NCBI GenBank assembly: GCA_041738715.1
Contig: JBGSPI010000130.1
Location: 10,369-74,368, forward strand
DNA from: Chamaesiphon sp041738715
GTDB taxonomy: Bacteria; Cyanobacteriota; Cyanobacteriia; Cyanobacteriales; Chamaesiphonaceae
DNA length: 64,000 nucleotides
Reading direction: 5' to 3'
The notes under the pieces were generated by a model. It had not been told where the DNA came from. It made no database searches and worked only from the letters and a program-made list of their open reading frames with translations. Position numbers and translations under genes: made by a program. This document shows positions 53,263-62,900 of the stretch, one piece after another; positions within the stretch are counted from its first letter, which is position 1, and every line of letters starts with the position of its first letter.

Positions 53263-54081
53263 CTAAGCGCAGGAAATATCGACAATGCGACTACCGCGTT
53301 GGTTGAGACGTTGGAGAGTGGGGTTGAGTTGTTCGTAACTGACGAGATATTCGCTAACACCTCGTCGCAGTTGAGTTTTGCCGCTGCTAGCAGCTTGCAT
53401 CACCCGAACGCGGTACAATTGTCCGCGATCGCCTTTCGTTGTGCCGCCTAAGCCACTGCCAAAGTTGGCAGTCCGTAAGGGGGATGGTAAATTAGCTGCT
53501 AAATCTTGGGTGAGGGCAGCGGATTTATTTTTCCCTTGGGCTTTATCGCTATTGGCATAACCGCGATAGAGTTGGAACATCCGGTTAAAACCGATCGTCG
53601 TTTGACCGCGTTGGGTATCAAACCCCCGATAGTAAGGGACGATCGCATCGCCAAAACTATCTTGATATTCCTGGGAATCGAGGTAAGAATTAATTTCTGC
53701 CTCGTAGCCATGTTCGATAAACAGATTTACGTGGTCAGTAATTTCTGCTTCATTGACTGGAGCGCGCCCTAGTAAATGTTTGCAATTCAACTCAATAAAC
53801 CGCACTTGGGGAGTTGAGTAGAAGAACTTGGTGCGATATAACTCTGATTGTGCCAATGCCCGCACAAAGTCTCGCACGGAAATATCACCTCGACGCAATA
53901 GTGACTCAGCATTGGTCAAGCGTTCAAACTGCATGATATGCTCGTTGCCAAACACCTGCCGATAAGCAGCCCAAATTGCAGTTTGCAGGTCGCTCTCCGT
54001 CCGATGGTTACGTAGTTCCACAGGGGAATTTCCAGCAAACGGTTCAAATCCCAACTGCTGTGCTGTCGTAGAACTTGTCAT
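53263..54081 (-). CDS. cpcC: phycocyanin rod linker (second copy)
   Basis: The 272-residue linker is a clear paralogue of the preceding one: PBS-linker domain with AAYRQVFGNEHIMQFERL and HLLGRAPVNEAEITDHV, and a CpcD-like end with YLVSYEQLNPTLQRLNQRGSRIVDI. Two rod linkers allow rods of several phycocyanin hexamers. It lies 38 bases before the other linker and 115 after cpcA. Confidence 0.95.
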   Translation of the reverse strand: MTSSTTAQQLGFEPFAGNSPVELRNHRTESDLQTAIWAAYRQVFGNEHIMQFERLTNAESLLRRGDISVRDFVRALAQSELYRTKFFYSTPQVRFIELNCKHLLGRAPVNEAEITDHVNLFIEHGYEAEINSYLDSQEYQDSFGDAIVPYYRGFDTQRGQTTIGFNRMFQLYRGYANSDKAQGKNKSAALTQDLAANLPSPLRTANFGSGLGGTTKGDRGQLYRVRVMQAASSGKTQLRRGVSEYLVSYEQLNPTLQRLNQRGSRIVDISCA

Positions 54082-54115
54082 AAGTTCAATTCCTTAATAA
54101 TTGGGTGAAAACAAG

Positions 54116-54185
54116 AGTCCCAGAATTACAGAACATTCAACTGACCGCACTGGTCGATCGCCAAATATCCTGTCATTCTGGGACT
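54116..54185 (-). promoter_or_regulatory. long-range stem-loop between cpcA and rod linker gene
   Basis: AGTCCCAGAAT (54116-54126) and ATTCTGGGACT (54175-54185) are exact reverse complements, with a small GACC/GGTC stem inside. It lies in the cpcA-linker gap. Similar structures in other cyanobacteria attenuate or process cpc transcripts so that phycocyanin is made in excess of linkers; that use here is inferred. Confidence 0.6.
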
Positions 54186-54196
54186 AGTAGAATCGA

Positions 54197-54685
54197 TTAG
54201 CTTAATGCGTTGATCGCATAGTCGATGTAGGAGTTAGCTTCGGAAGCAGCATCGCCAGAGAGACCGTGGCTAGCTTTGATGTGCTTGAGAGCTTCAACGT
54301 ACCAGCTAGGAGATAGATCGAAAGTAGCGTTGATTTCAGCCAAGCCACCAATGAGGTAGTCATCCATCGGGCCAGTGCTACCAGCAACTAGGCAGTAGGA
54401 AATCATCCGTACATAGTAACCGATGTCACGAGCACACTTAGCTTTACCTGCGGGGGTAGAAGCAAAGTTGTTACCTTGCATGGAAGTGGTGTAGGGGAAT
54501 TTTTGGTAAACAGCATTAGCTGCACCATCAGCCAGGGATTGAGCTTTGGAACTCAATGCTTTAGCAGCATCCAAGCTAGCAGCAGCTTGACGGAAGCGAC
54601 CAAACGCAACTTGGAGCTCGGTGCTGCTGAGGAAACGACCTTGAGAATCAGCGGTAGCGACGGCTTCGGTTAAAGGAGTTTTCAT
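54197..54685 (-). CDS. cpcA: phycocyanin alpha subunit
   Basis: The 162-residue subunit begins MKTPLTEAVATADSQGRFLSSTELQ, as in C-phycocyanin alpha. The single phycocyanobilin-binding Cys lies in KCARDIGYYVRM near residue 84. The rest, including GPMDDYLIGGLAEINATFDLSPSWY, agrees with the family. It is 63 bases downstream of cpcB. Confidence 0.98.
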   Translation of the reverse strand: MKTPLTEAVATADSQGRFLSSTELQVAFGRFRQAAASLDAAKALSSKAQSLADGAANAVYQKFPYTTSMQGNNFASTPAGKAKCARDIGYYVRMISYCLVAGSTGPMDDYLIGGLAEINATFDLSPSWYVEALKHIKASHGLSGDAASEANSYIDYAINALS

Positions 54686-54748
54686 ACTTTACTTATCTGT
54701 TGTGATATTTAGTGATTTGCAAAAAATTGGGGGTTAAAACAACGGGAA

Positions 54749-55267
54749 TTAACCTACAGCAGAAGCAGCGCGATCGAAGTAAGAACCTAATTCAGCCATG
54801 AGAGAGCTACAATCGCCTTTAGTAACCCCATTAGGATCGTTGGCAATTGCAATTGCTGCTTCTTTCATTTTGCTAATACCAGCAGCAACAGAACCACCGG
54901 GAACGCCGAGAGCTACATAAGTCTCGCGTAAACCATTCAAGCACCGATCGTCTAAAACGCTAGCATCACCAGTGAAGATAGCGTAAGTAACGTAGCGCAA
55001 AACGATTTCCATGTCGCGTAAGCAAGCAGCCATGCGGCGGTTAGTATAAGCATTACCACCAGGAGCAATCAGGTTGGGTTGCTCGGCAAATAAGCTCCGA
55101 GCAGCATTTGCCACAATCGCAGAGGAGCTACCAGTGATGCGGTTAACCACATCAATGCGTTTGCTACCTTCGGCTACCATATTTTTCAAAGCATCAATTT
55201 GACTATCGCTGACGAATTCGCCACGAGCATCACCTTGAGCGACTACTTTAGTAAAAGCATCTAACAT
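54749..55267 (-). CDS. cpcB: phycocyanin beta subunit
   Basis: The 172-residue subunit starts MLDAFTKVVAQGDARGEF. The two bilin-binding Cys are in MAACLRDMEIVLRYVTYA (about 82) and TKGDCSSLMAELGSYFDRAASAV (about 153). NTNRR, with the usual methylated Asn site, reads here AYTNRRMAAC. It is the first gene of the operon. Confidence 0.98.
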   Translation of the reverse strand: MLDAFTKVVAQGDARGEFVSDSQIDALKNMVAEGSKRIDVVNRITGSSSAIVANAARSLFAEQPNLIAPGGNAYTNRRMAACLRDMEIVLRYVTYAIFTGDASVLDDRCLNGLRETYVALGVPGGSVAAGISKMKEAAIAIANDPNGVTKGDCSSLMAELGSYFDRAASAVG

Positions 55268-55925
55268 GGAATAATCTCCTACATCATGGGACGAGAATTA
55301 ATATATGGTTCAAAAATCAATTGAGGATGTTGAGAATTGTCCACTTAAACTTATGAACTATCGGTATGACCACATTCGACTGAGCCAAATGCTAGCGGAT
55401 CGATCGATGCATGAGATCTGAATCAATCATCTCAATCATTAATTTTGCCGCTCGAAAGTTCAGAGAGCTTAACCCCAAATATCATCAAATTTACAACTTA
55501 GGAATGATTGAACTACCAAAAGTTATATTTTGAAGAATTTGAATTCCCGAACTTCACATTTCCGGGAACTCAATGACTTTTGAACCACGTTTGATTAAAG
55601 CAATTTGTTTGTGCAATTTTTGTGCAGATTCTCATAAAACAACTGAAAAATTAGTTAAAAAATGTTACGAAATTGACAAACATTTATCTAGTAACGCTTT
55701 CAGCTAGGTGATCCCTTAGATATCAATGATTAAATGTAAACTAATCGTTGCATTAGTTCATTTTTGTTAACTAATAATATCGAATTGTGAATCTATGTAT
55801 TTTGAGACTGAGCAAATTAACTCGATCGATTGTCCCTAAAAGCTAGCAGTTAAACAAGGTGTGGATATATCCTGTACTTAGAAGATCTTCAGTCTTAGCC
55901 AAACCACTGACACACCCCAATCCTT
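55268..55925. other. cpc operon leader and divergent promoter region
   Basis: The 658-bp gap lies between cpcB (minus) and a PLP-enzyme gene (plus). It is AT-rich and has no gene I can support. Long leaders are usual for light-regulated cpc operons. I could not identify promoter boxes with confidence. Confidence 0.6.
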
Positions 55926-57080
55926 GTGAATAGCTATCCACAACAATTTCCTGCTACCAATAAAGCCTACTTTAACTATGGCGGACAAGGCCCACTGCCG
56001 CAAATTGCCTTGGAGGCGATTGTAGCTGCCTATCAATCCATCCAATCTCTAGGGCCATTTGGGTTAAAAACTAATGAATGGGTAGTCCATGAGTCAAATT
56101 TGACCCGTCAGGCGATCGGTTCTGAGTTGGGTGTCACTGCCGAAACGATCTCGCTGACAGAAAACGTGACAGTGGGTTGTAATATTGCCCTGTGGGGGAT
56201 AGATTGGCAACCTGGAGATCGAATTCTCCTCTCAGACTGCGAACATCCAGGGGTAATTGCCAGTATTCAAGAAATCTCGCGGCGATTTGATGTCAGTGTC
56301 GATATTTTTCCCCTTTTGGCTACTGTGAATACTGGCGACGCGGTTACAGTAATTACCAGCTATTTGCAACCGCGAACCCGATTAGTCGTCTTCAGCCATG
56401 TCCTCTGGAATACGGGACAAGTATTACCGCTCGCGGCAATTGCCGTGGGGATTCGAGCCTATCCAGCGGCGCAACCGATTCGCATTTTAATAGATGCTGC
56501 CCAGTCAGTCGGCTTATTACCACTGAAGCTGGATGAATTGGGGATTGATTTTTATGCCTTCACCGGGCATAAATGGTGGTGTGGACCAGCAGGAGTAGGT
56601 GGTTTATATGTTCATCCTGCTGCTCGCTCTAGTTTGCCGCCGACATTTATCGGCTGGCGCAGTTTGGATTATAGTCAGGCAAATTTGCCCCTAATTGGAG
56701 ATGGTCGCCGCTATGAAGTCGCCACATCTGCCTATCCGCTCTATTGTGGTTTACGCGCGGCAATTGCCACACATCAAGCATGGGGGAGTGCAATCGATCG
56801 ATATCAGCAAATTGTGGAGTTAGCGACCTATCTGTGGCAAAGTTTACAACAAATACCAGGAATTAAATGTTTAAATGATACAGTACCACAATCGGGTTTA
56901 GTGTCTTTTCAGGTTGCGTCAACAAATCATGGTAAGTTAGTACAAGCTTTAGAAGAAAAAAATTTCTATCTGCGCACTATTGTTGAGCCAGATTGTATCC
57001 GCGCATGTACACATTATTTCACTACTACTGCGGAAATTGATGCTTTGATTGAGTGTTTAGCAAAGTTATTGGCAAATTAG
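55926..57080 (+). CDS. class V aminotransferase-fold PLP enzyme (cyst(e)ine lyase-like)
   Basis: The 384-residue protein starts at GTG 55926. The PLP Lys is in AFTGHKWWCGPAGVGGLY near residue 219, and the PLP-ring contacts are in ILIDAAQSVG near 188. The HKWW-GPAG pattern resembles cyanobacterial cystine C-S lyase (C-DES), which feeds sulfur to Fe-S assembly. A cysteine desulfurase role is less likely because the usual mobile catalytic-Cys loop is not evident. Confidence 0.83.
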   Translation: MNSYPQQFPATNKAYFNYGGQGPLPQIALEAIVAAYQSIQSLGPFGLKTNEWVVHESNLTRQAIGSELGVTAETISLTENVTVGCNIALWGIDWQPGDRILLSDCEHPGVIASIQEISRRFDVSVDIFPLLATVNTGDAVTVITSYLQPRTRLVVFSHVLWNTGQVLPLAAIAVGIRAYPAAQPIRILIDAAQSVGLLPLKLDELGIDFYAFTGHKWWCGPAGVGGLYVHPAARSSLPPTFIGWRSLDYSQANLPLIGDGRRYEVATSAYPLYCGLRAAIATHQAWGSAIDRYQQIVELATYLWQSLQQIPGIKCLNDTVPQSGLVSFQVASTNHGKLVQALEEKNFYLRTIVEPDCIRACTHYFTTTAEIDALIECLAKLLAN

Positions 57081-57143
57081 ATTGCCGGAATCGATCGAGT
57101 TATCTGGCGATCGCTAAATCTGTCAGAACATCTACCTATTTTT

Positions 57144-58226
57144 ATGTCTAATCTTACAGTCTATATTGCAATCACCGATCATGGTTTTGGTCATGCAGCC
57201 AGAACGGCATCGATCGCTGGACATCTACAAAAGCTCTTACCAGCAGTTAAGCTAATTCTCGTGACCACGGCTCCAAATTGGTTATTGGAATGTTATATCG
57301 ATGGTGAATTTATTCATCGGCAACGTGGCTATGATGTGGGCGTAGTCCAGGCGGACAGTCTCAAAATGGATCGATCGGCAACGCTAACTAAATGGCAAGA
57401 TATTATCGATCGACAAGACCAGATTGTGGCTGAAGAAGTGGCATTTTGTCAAGAGCACGGTGTCAATTTAGTCTTCGCTGATGCCCCACCTTTAGCTACG
57501 GCAATTGCCAAACAATTAGGCGTACCCTGTTGGATGTCTGGCAATTTTGGTTGGGATTTTATTTATCGAGATTGGGGTGGAGATTTTGATCCGATTGCTG
57601 ACTGGATTGGCGAACTTTATGGACAATGTGACAGATTATTTAGGGTGCCGTTGCATGAGTCAATGGATCGATTTCCAGTAATTGAAGATGTTGGTTTAAC
57701 TGGCGGCGATCCCAAATATCCACTAGCAGACTTACGATCGAAATTTAATTTAGATCGATCGCCAGAGCAGACATTTTTATTAACATTTGGCGGTTTAAGT
57801 CTCGATGCAATTCCCTATCAAAATATCAGTCAATTTCCTAACTATCAATTTATTGTCTTCGATCGGATGGCTCCAGATTTACCGAATCTTGTCAAAGTGA
57901 TCGATCGAGCATTTCGTCCCGTCGATTTTATGCCATTATGCAATCGAGTTGTCTCTAAGCCGGGGTACTCAACATATGCCGAAGCTTTGAAACTGCAAAT
58001 CCCCATTGTTTCCCTAACTCGTTCCGGTTTTGCTGAGTCTGAAGTAATCTTAAATGGAATGCAAGATTACGGCTATCATCAAGTGATTAATCCCGATCGC
58101 TTTTTTACCGACAATTGGGACTTTCTGGGCGAACCAGTCAAGCCACCGCGAGTTAATTCACCCATTGCCATCGATGGTAATCACGCGATCGCCACAGCTA
58201 TAATTAATTATCTCCAAAATCTTTAA
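57144..58226 (+). CDS. GT-B-fold glycosyltransferase-like protein
   Basis: The 360-residue protein starts YIAITDHGFGHAARTASIAGHL, the N-terminal Gly-rich loop of MurG-like glycosyltransferases. The C-terminal half has TFLLTFGGLSLDAIP and CNRVVSKPGYSTYAEALKLQIPIVSLTR, the usual donor-binding segments. Donor and acceptor are unknown. It follows the PLP-enzyme gene by 63 bases. Confidence 0.8.
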   Translation: MSNLTVYIAITDHGFGHAARTASIAGHLQKLLPAVKLILVTTAPNWLLECYIDGEFIHRQRGYDVGVVQADSLKMDRSATLTKWQDIIDRQDQIVAEEVAFCQEHGVNLVFADAPPLATAIAKQLGVPCWMSGNFGWDFIYRDWGGDFDPIADWIGELYGQCDRLFRVPLHESMDRFPVIEDVGLTGGDPKYPLADLRSKFNLDRSPEQTFLLTFGGLSLDAIPYQNISQFPNYQFIVFDRMAPDLPNLVKVIDRAFRPVDFMPLCNRVVSKPGYSTYAEALKLQIPIVSLTRSGFAESEVILNGMQDYGYHQVINPDRFFTDNWDFLGEPVKPPRVNSPIAIDGNHAIATAIINYLQNL

Positions 58227-58243
58227 ATTATCAATTATCATTC

Positions 58244-58660
58244 GTGGCTCATTATCAAAAACTCCTCACTATTCCCAGTACACCTAAATCATTTGTTAGA
58301 ATCACCACACAGGTAGCTGATATTGTTGCAGCATCCGGGATTACAACAGGACTATGTACCCTGTTTCTCAGACATACTTCAGCAAGTTTAGTCATCCAAG
58401 AAAATGCCGATCCTGATGTGCTGATCGATTTAGCAAATTTCCTCGCCAAACTGGTTCCTGAAGATGGAAGATATATTCATTCTGCTGAAGGTGCTGATGA
58501 TATGCCCGCCCATATTCGTACCGCACTCACCCATACCTCTGAACAAATCCCGATTATGCGGGGTCATTTAGTATTGGGTACATGGCAGGGAATTTATTTG
58601 TGGGAACACCGCCAACAAAGATATAATCGGGAACTAGTTGTCCATATTAGTGGTGAATGA
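58244..58660 (+). CDS. YjbQ family (UPF0047) protein
   Basis: The 138-residue protein (GTG 58244) has the signature TTGLCTLFLRHTSASLVIQENADPDV and a C-terminal LVLGTWQGIYLWEHRQQRYNRELVVHI. Members show weak thiamine-phosphate synthase activity in E. coli, but the true role is open. Its start is 17 bases after the glycosyltransferase stop, so they probably share a transcript. Confidence 0.9.
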   Translation: MAHYQKLLTIPSTPKSFVRITTQVADIVAASGITTGLCTLFLRHTSASLVIQENADPDVLIDLANFLAKLVPEDGRYIHSAEGADDMPAHIRTALTHTSEQIPIMRGHLVLGTWQGIYLWEHRQQRYNRELVVHISGE

Positions 58661-58665
58661 TTGTA

Positions 58666-60165
58666 TCAATTCCGAATGCGCTCGATCGCTTGATGAATAA
58701 AAGTTTTGATAAACTCATCCTTGCGATTTAATTGAAATTGTGCCTGAACTACCTCAGTCATACCACCATCACCCCAAGTCTGATCCTGTCGGAAATATTC
58801 GATAAAACTCCGCCCAGCAATTCTCGTCAAATATGCCGCTGTAATTCCTTGAATTCCCTTACCTAACAGGTAAGTAGCCGCGTTAACTTGAAGTGCCGTA
58901 GTCAATAGTTGAATTGCTCCTTTAACTATCCCCAAACTAGTCAGAGTTTTCCCCAAAGATAGAGCCAATTCCTGCGCCGCAGCTTTATCGAGATCGCAAC
59001 TATAAATCTTGCCGATTTCGATAATCATCTGAGTATTAATTGCCGCAGTTGCCAGAAAATCAACTACTGGTAAAGGTGTAACTGTCACCACCCCTGCGCC
59101 AATCCATTGATACCGATTCACCACTCCATCAGCTTGACGGCGACGTTGCTCATCAATCAGCCCTCGCGCTTCTGCCCCTAGACGTTGCGATTGCAGCAAA
59201 ATGTTGTCTGCGACCAAATCTTCACCTTCAGCCCGGAGAACGGCAGCTAGGCGGCGAATTAGCGGCAAAATATCTGGGTCAGGAGTGAAGATTTCGCCAG
59301 ATTCTAATTTAACTGATCGAGGATTTGCGGCGATCGCAATTACATCTTCGGGTCGAATTTTATGCCGAACCCGATGTTGCAGTTGGGTAATAATTGCATC
59401 TCGATCGCTTGGTGGATATAGGTCTGTTTTGTTTAAAATTAAGAGCGATCGTTTACCAATTTCGGCAAGTTCCATCAGGGGAAGATATTCAGATTCGCGC
59501 AGATCGTTATCGACAACAAATAATAATAGATCCGCAGATGTAGCTAATTCTCTGGCGATCGATTCCCGCTGGGTTCCAGCAATTCCCGCTTCCAAAATTC
59601 CTGGGGTATCAGTTAATAAAATTTGCCGATCTAAACCCTTCAATTCGAGTGTATATGTCTCGCCGCGCGTCGTCGTCCCCATCGGTGCGCCCACTTGTCC
59701 GACAATTCGGCCAATCGTTGCATTAATCAGCGATGTTTTGCCAGCAGAACCCGTTCCAAAGACCACCACCCGGATTTGTCCTCGCGCCAAATTTTCGGCA
59801 ATTTCCCGCGATTTGTCGAGTAAAGCCTGCCGAGTAACTTCATCTTGAATCTGTTGTAATTGCTGTTCGATCGCTTGTAGGTTAGCAGTAGCTGCGGCTG
59901 TTTTTTGAACCGGAACTTGCGGTGGTTGTTTTGGTTTATTTAGAGATTTTTTCCACCAGCCTTGGAATACACCCACATAATAGATAAATACCCCGATCGC
60001 CAGTCCGATTAGCACCAGGATTGCTAGTAAAATTGGGGTGGCTAACCAGGGTGTTGTCCAACTAACCTGGACATAGAGGGCATAGAGTGAATTAATCAAC
60101 CATAATGCCAAAATTGCGATCGAAATGCCGACAATCGCGATCAACCAGAAACGAGGTAAGCGCAT
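58666..60165 (-). CDS. membrane-associated Era-like GTPase
   Basis: The 499-residue protein has two N-terminal membrane helices (about 10-32 and 42-68). The GTPase domain has G1 VVFGTGSAGKTSLINA near residue 135, G3 DTPGI near 185 and G4 LILNKTDLYP near 235. The C-terminal region has further hydrophobic stretches of DUF697 type. Such proteins may act in membrane or ribosome homeostasis; role uncertain. Confidence 0.85.
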   Translation of the reverse strand: MRLPRFWLIAIVGISIAILALWLINSLYALYVQVSWTTPWLATPILLAILVLIGLAIGVFIYYVGVFQGWWKKSLNKPKQPPQVPVQKTAAATANLQAIEQQLQQIQDEVTRQALLDKSREIAENLARGQIRVVVFGTGSAGKTSLINATIGRIVGQVGAPMGTTTRGETYTLELKGLDRQILLTDTPGILEAGIAGTQRESIARELATSADLLLFVVDNDLRESEYLPLMELAEIGKRSLLILNKTDLYPPSDRDAIITQLQHRVRHKIRPEDVIAIAANPRSVKLESGEIFTPDPDILPLIRRLAAVLRAEGEDLVADNILLQSQRLGAEARGLIDEQRRRQADGVVNRYQWIGAGVVTVTPLPVVDFLATAAINTQMIIEIGKIYSCDLDKAAAQELALSLGKTLTSLGIVKGAIQLLTTALQVNAATYLLGKGIQGITAAYLTRIAGRSFIEYFRQDQTWGDGGMTEVVQAQFQLNRKDEFIKTFIHQAIERIRN

Positions 60166-60261
60166 ATTTGCATCAATAGCGAGCTATTCTCATCCTAGCG
60201 AAACCGACCTGAAAATGGGTATCCTGGAATAGTAACTACTCCAATCACCCCAGCTTTCCCT

Positions 60262-60867
60262 ATGCTAGAAAACCGTGATTACACTTTAATAATTGACAAA
60301 AGTGGTAGCATGTCTACCAAGGATAAGCCTGGTGGCTCCAGTCGCTGGCAAATTATGCAGGAATCCGCATTGGCGTTGGCGAGTAAATGCGAAGAACTCG
60401 ATCCTGATGGAATTACTGTATATCTGTTTTCTGGTAAGTTCAAACGCTACGATAACGTTACTGCAGCTAAGGTGGGGACGATCTTTCAAGAAAACGATCC
60501 CTCTGGCAGAACCGATCTTGCCGGGGTTTTAACTGATGCTTTGAATAATTATTTTCAGCGCAAAGCCAAGGGACAAACTCCCGCGAATGGTGAACTTATT
60601 TTAGTTGTCACCGATGGCGAACCTGACGATCGCAAGGCGGTAATGCAGGTGATTCTCGATGCCAGCCAAAAACTCGATCGCGATGAGGAATTAGCGATTT
60701 CCTTTATTCAAGTTGGCACTGATGCCGCCGCTACTCAGTTTTTAAAAATTCTCGATGACGATCTCGGACGGGCTGGGGCGAAGTTTGATATCGTCGATAC
60801 GATTACGATGAATGATATGGAAGATCTTACGCTCAAGGAAGTCCTGCTCAGTGCAATTAGTGATTAG
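60262..60867 (+). CDS. VWA-domain protein
   Basis: The 201-residue protein is essentially one von Willebrand factor A domain: MIDAS motif IIDKSGSMSTKD at residues 9-20, Thr/Ser partners in DPSGRTDLAGVL, and the third Asp in LVVTDGEPDD. It lacks a signal peptide, so it is probably cytosolic, in the style of TerY-like metal-binding proteins. No partner gene is adjacent. Confidence 0.87.
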   Translation: MLENRDYTLIIDKSGSMSTKDKPGGSSRWQIMQESALALASKCEELDPDGITVYLFSGKFKRYDNVTAAKVGTIFQENDPSGRTDLAGVLTDALNNYFQRKAKGQTPANGELILVVTDGEPDDRKAVMQVILDASQKLDRDEELAISFIQVGTDAAATQFLKILDDDLGRAGAKFDIVDTITMNDMEDLTLKEVLLSAISD

Positions 60868-61008
60868 TTGCTACTTTGGGATAAAATTAAGGTAGTGTCT
60901 GCTACAAATCAAACAGTCTCATATTCTTCTCCAGTGGCAGTTGTCATCAAAACAGTGCGGCTCGGTTCAGGCCATCCACCCATCATCCCTAATTGAAAGC
61001 AAAAATAG

Positions 61009-61968
61009 ATGAAACCTAAAGCTTGCCTGATTTTCAACCCTGTTGCTGGACAAGGGAATGCCGAGCAGGATCTCGCCGAAATAGAATCTCTACTCAATCC
61101 AGAAATCGATCTAGAAGTAGTGATCACCACGGCTGAATGCGAGCCTGGACAACTAGCCAAAGAGGCAATCGCCAGAGGTGCCACATCGATTATCGCTTCT
61201 GGCGGTGATGGCACACTTTCCGCCGTAGCCGCTGCTTTGATGACGACCAATATCCCACTAGGCATAATTTCACGCGGAACAGCCAATGCCTTTGCCAACG
61301 CCTTGAATCTACCCACAACCATCAATGAGGCTTGTGAGTCGATCATTGCAGGTCATACTCAAGTAGTAGACATGGCCGTGTGTAACGGTTTGCCAATGGT
61401 ACTACTAGCTGGGATTGGGTTTGAAGCCGAGACGGTGGATTTAGCCGATCGGGATGCCAAAAATCGATTGGGAATGCTGGCTTATGTTCTGGCTGGACTC
61501 AAGCAAGTGGGCAATCTGAATCAGTTTGAAGTTGAAATCGAGCTAGAAGATAAAATCATTGCAGTTTCAGCCGCCGCGATCACGATTGCTAACGCCGCTC
61601 CACCCACATCAATTTTGGCGCAAGGATCGGCGGGGGTGGTGTTCGATGATGGAATGCTCGATTTGACGATTGTTGCTCCGGCAACGCCATTAATTGCGAT
61701 CGCTACCGCTTTTGACTTACTTAGTTCGACGCTGCGCGGCACCGCATCCCAGCGGGAAGACGTTGGCTTCTTGCGATCAAAGCAGTTTAAAATCACCACC
61801 ATACCCCCTCAAAAAGTGGTGCTAGATGGTGAAATTATTGGCATGACCCCGATCGACGTTGAATGTATTCCAGGTGGTTTAACGATCTTCGTTCCTCAAA
61901 CTGGAGAACCACAACCGTTAGAAAAATTAACAGGACTACCCAACCTAAAAATCGAAGATAAGATTTAG
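61009..61968 (+). CDS. YegS/BmrU-like lipid kinase
   Basis: The 319-residue protein has the diacylglycerol-kinase nucleotide motif IIASGGDGTLSAVAAAL near residue 62 and a LGIISRGTANAFANALNLP segment. A C-terminal beta-sandwich follows, with KVVLDGEIIGMTPIDVECIP. It probably phosphorylates diacylglycerol or a related lipid. Confidence 0.9.
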   Translation: MKPKACLIFNPVAGQGNAEQDLAEIESLLNPEIDLEVVITTAECEPGQLAKEAIARGATSIIASGGDGTLSAVAAALMTTNIPLGIISRGTANAFANALNLPTTINEACESIIAGHTQVVDMAVCNGLPMVLLAGIGFEAETVDLADRDAKNRLGMLAYVLAGLKQVGNLNQFEVEIELEDKIIAVSAAAITIANAAPPTSILAQGSAGVVFDDGMLDLTIVAPATPLIAIATAFDLLSSTLRGTASQREDVGFLRSKQFKITTIPPQKVVLDGEIIGMTPIDVECIPGGLTIFVPQTGEPQPLEKLTGLPNLKIEDKI

Positions 61969-61987
61969 TCCCAGATCTCCACTCATA

Positions 61988-62674
61988 CTACCTGTAACTT
62001 TCACGACCTTCAGGGTCTGCCATCGATCGGGTCCGATTGGAAACACGGGCACGCTCGACCTTATCCTTAGCCTTTGTCGCACTGCGCTTGAGCGCGTCGA
62101 GACGGGCTTCGTAGTGCCGCCGTTTATTCTTTTTGGGCGTATCATCAGCCAGAGTTTTTAAGGCACTGCCCAGGCTCTTGTAAGCATTTGGTAATGTATA
62201 ACCAAACCGAGTCGCTAGGGCAATCGCTTTCTCATCAGCCTCGATCGCTTCTTTCAAATGTCGATCGCTATTATTGCGGGCATACAACCGATATCCCGAT
62301 ACGCCACACAATCCGAGTGCGAGGATTAATAATAACCCATCCTGTACCCACAACTCACCGACAGCACCACCTAATCCAATTGCTAGAGCCGCCATTTCCC
62401 AGCCGTCACGAGAAATTGTATCGTTTTGGACTCGTGCCACTTCATGCCAAAACAACAGATTTCGCTGATCGAGAGCCAATCGCTCCCACTTCACCAAATC
62501 GATCTGGATTTCAACTTGATCTTTACCCAATTCTTCACTGCGAATTAGGGGTGGATTGACCTCCACCGTAGTTTCCACTGTCACCCAACTTTGGAGTTCG
62601 GGTGGTAACAAACTTTTGAGCCGACGTAGTTCGCTCATTTCAGCCCGAGCAGAGGCAGCAGAGTAGGATGTCAT
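61988..62674 (-). CDS. DUF3318 family protein
   Basis: The 228-residue protein starts with SARAEMSELRRLKSLLPPELQSWVTVET, typical of the cyanobacterial DUF3318 family. A QRNLLFWHEVARVQNDTI stretch follows, then two hydrophobic segments near residues 93-127, and a basic C-terminal coiled coil. Function unknown. It is convergent with the lipid kinase gene, 19 bases apart. Confidence 0.87.
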   Translation of the reverse strand: MTSYSAASARAEMSELRRLKSLLPPELQSWVTVETTVEVNPPLIRSEELGKDQVEIQIDLVKWERLALDQRNLLFWHEVARVQNDTISRDGWEMAALAIGLGGAVGELWVQDGLLLILALGLCGVSGYRLYARNNSDRHLKEAIEADEKAIALATRFGYTLPNAYKSLGSALKTLADDTPKKNKRRHYEARLDALKRSATKAKDKVERARVSNRTRSMADPEGRESYR

Positions 62675-62900
62675 AGTTGATGATAGTTCCGTTCGAGCTT
62701 GTTTCCTATTTTAGCGAATTCCTGAGCCGAGATCGCAAAATTTATGCTTGCATCAGATTACATTCTGATTTGACTTCGATCGCAGTCGATGTTACTTTAG
62801 GGTGTCATCTTGGATTTATCTCATCCAGTATGCCCCCAAACGGCATAACCTTAGAGCGTTCATTCTGTAATATCCCAAGCTGAGTAGATTCAGATAGAGT

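Noticed and set aside
60909..61346. 145-residue minus-strand ORF opposite the lipid kinase gene
   Set aside because: It overlaps the clear YegS-like gene antisense and its composition is that of a shadow frame.
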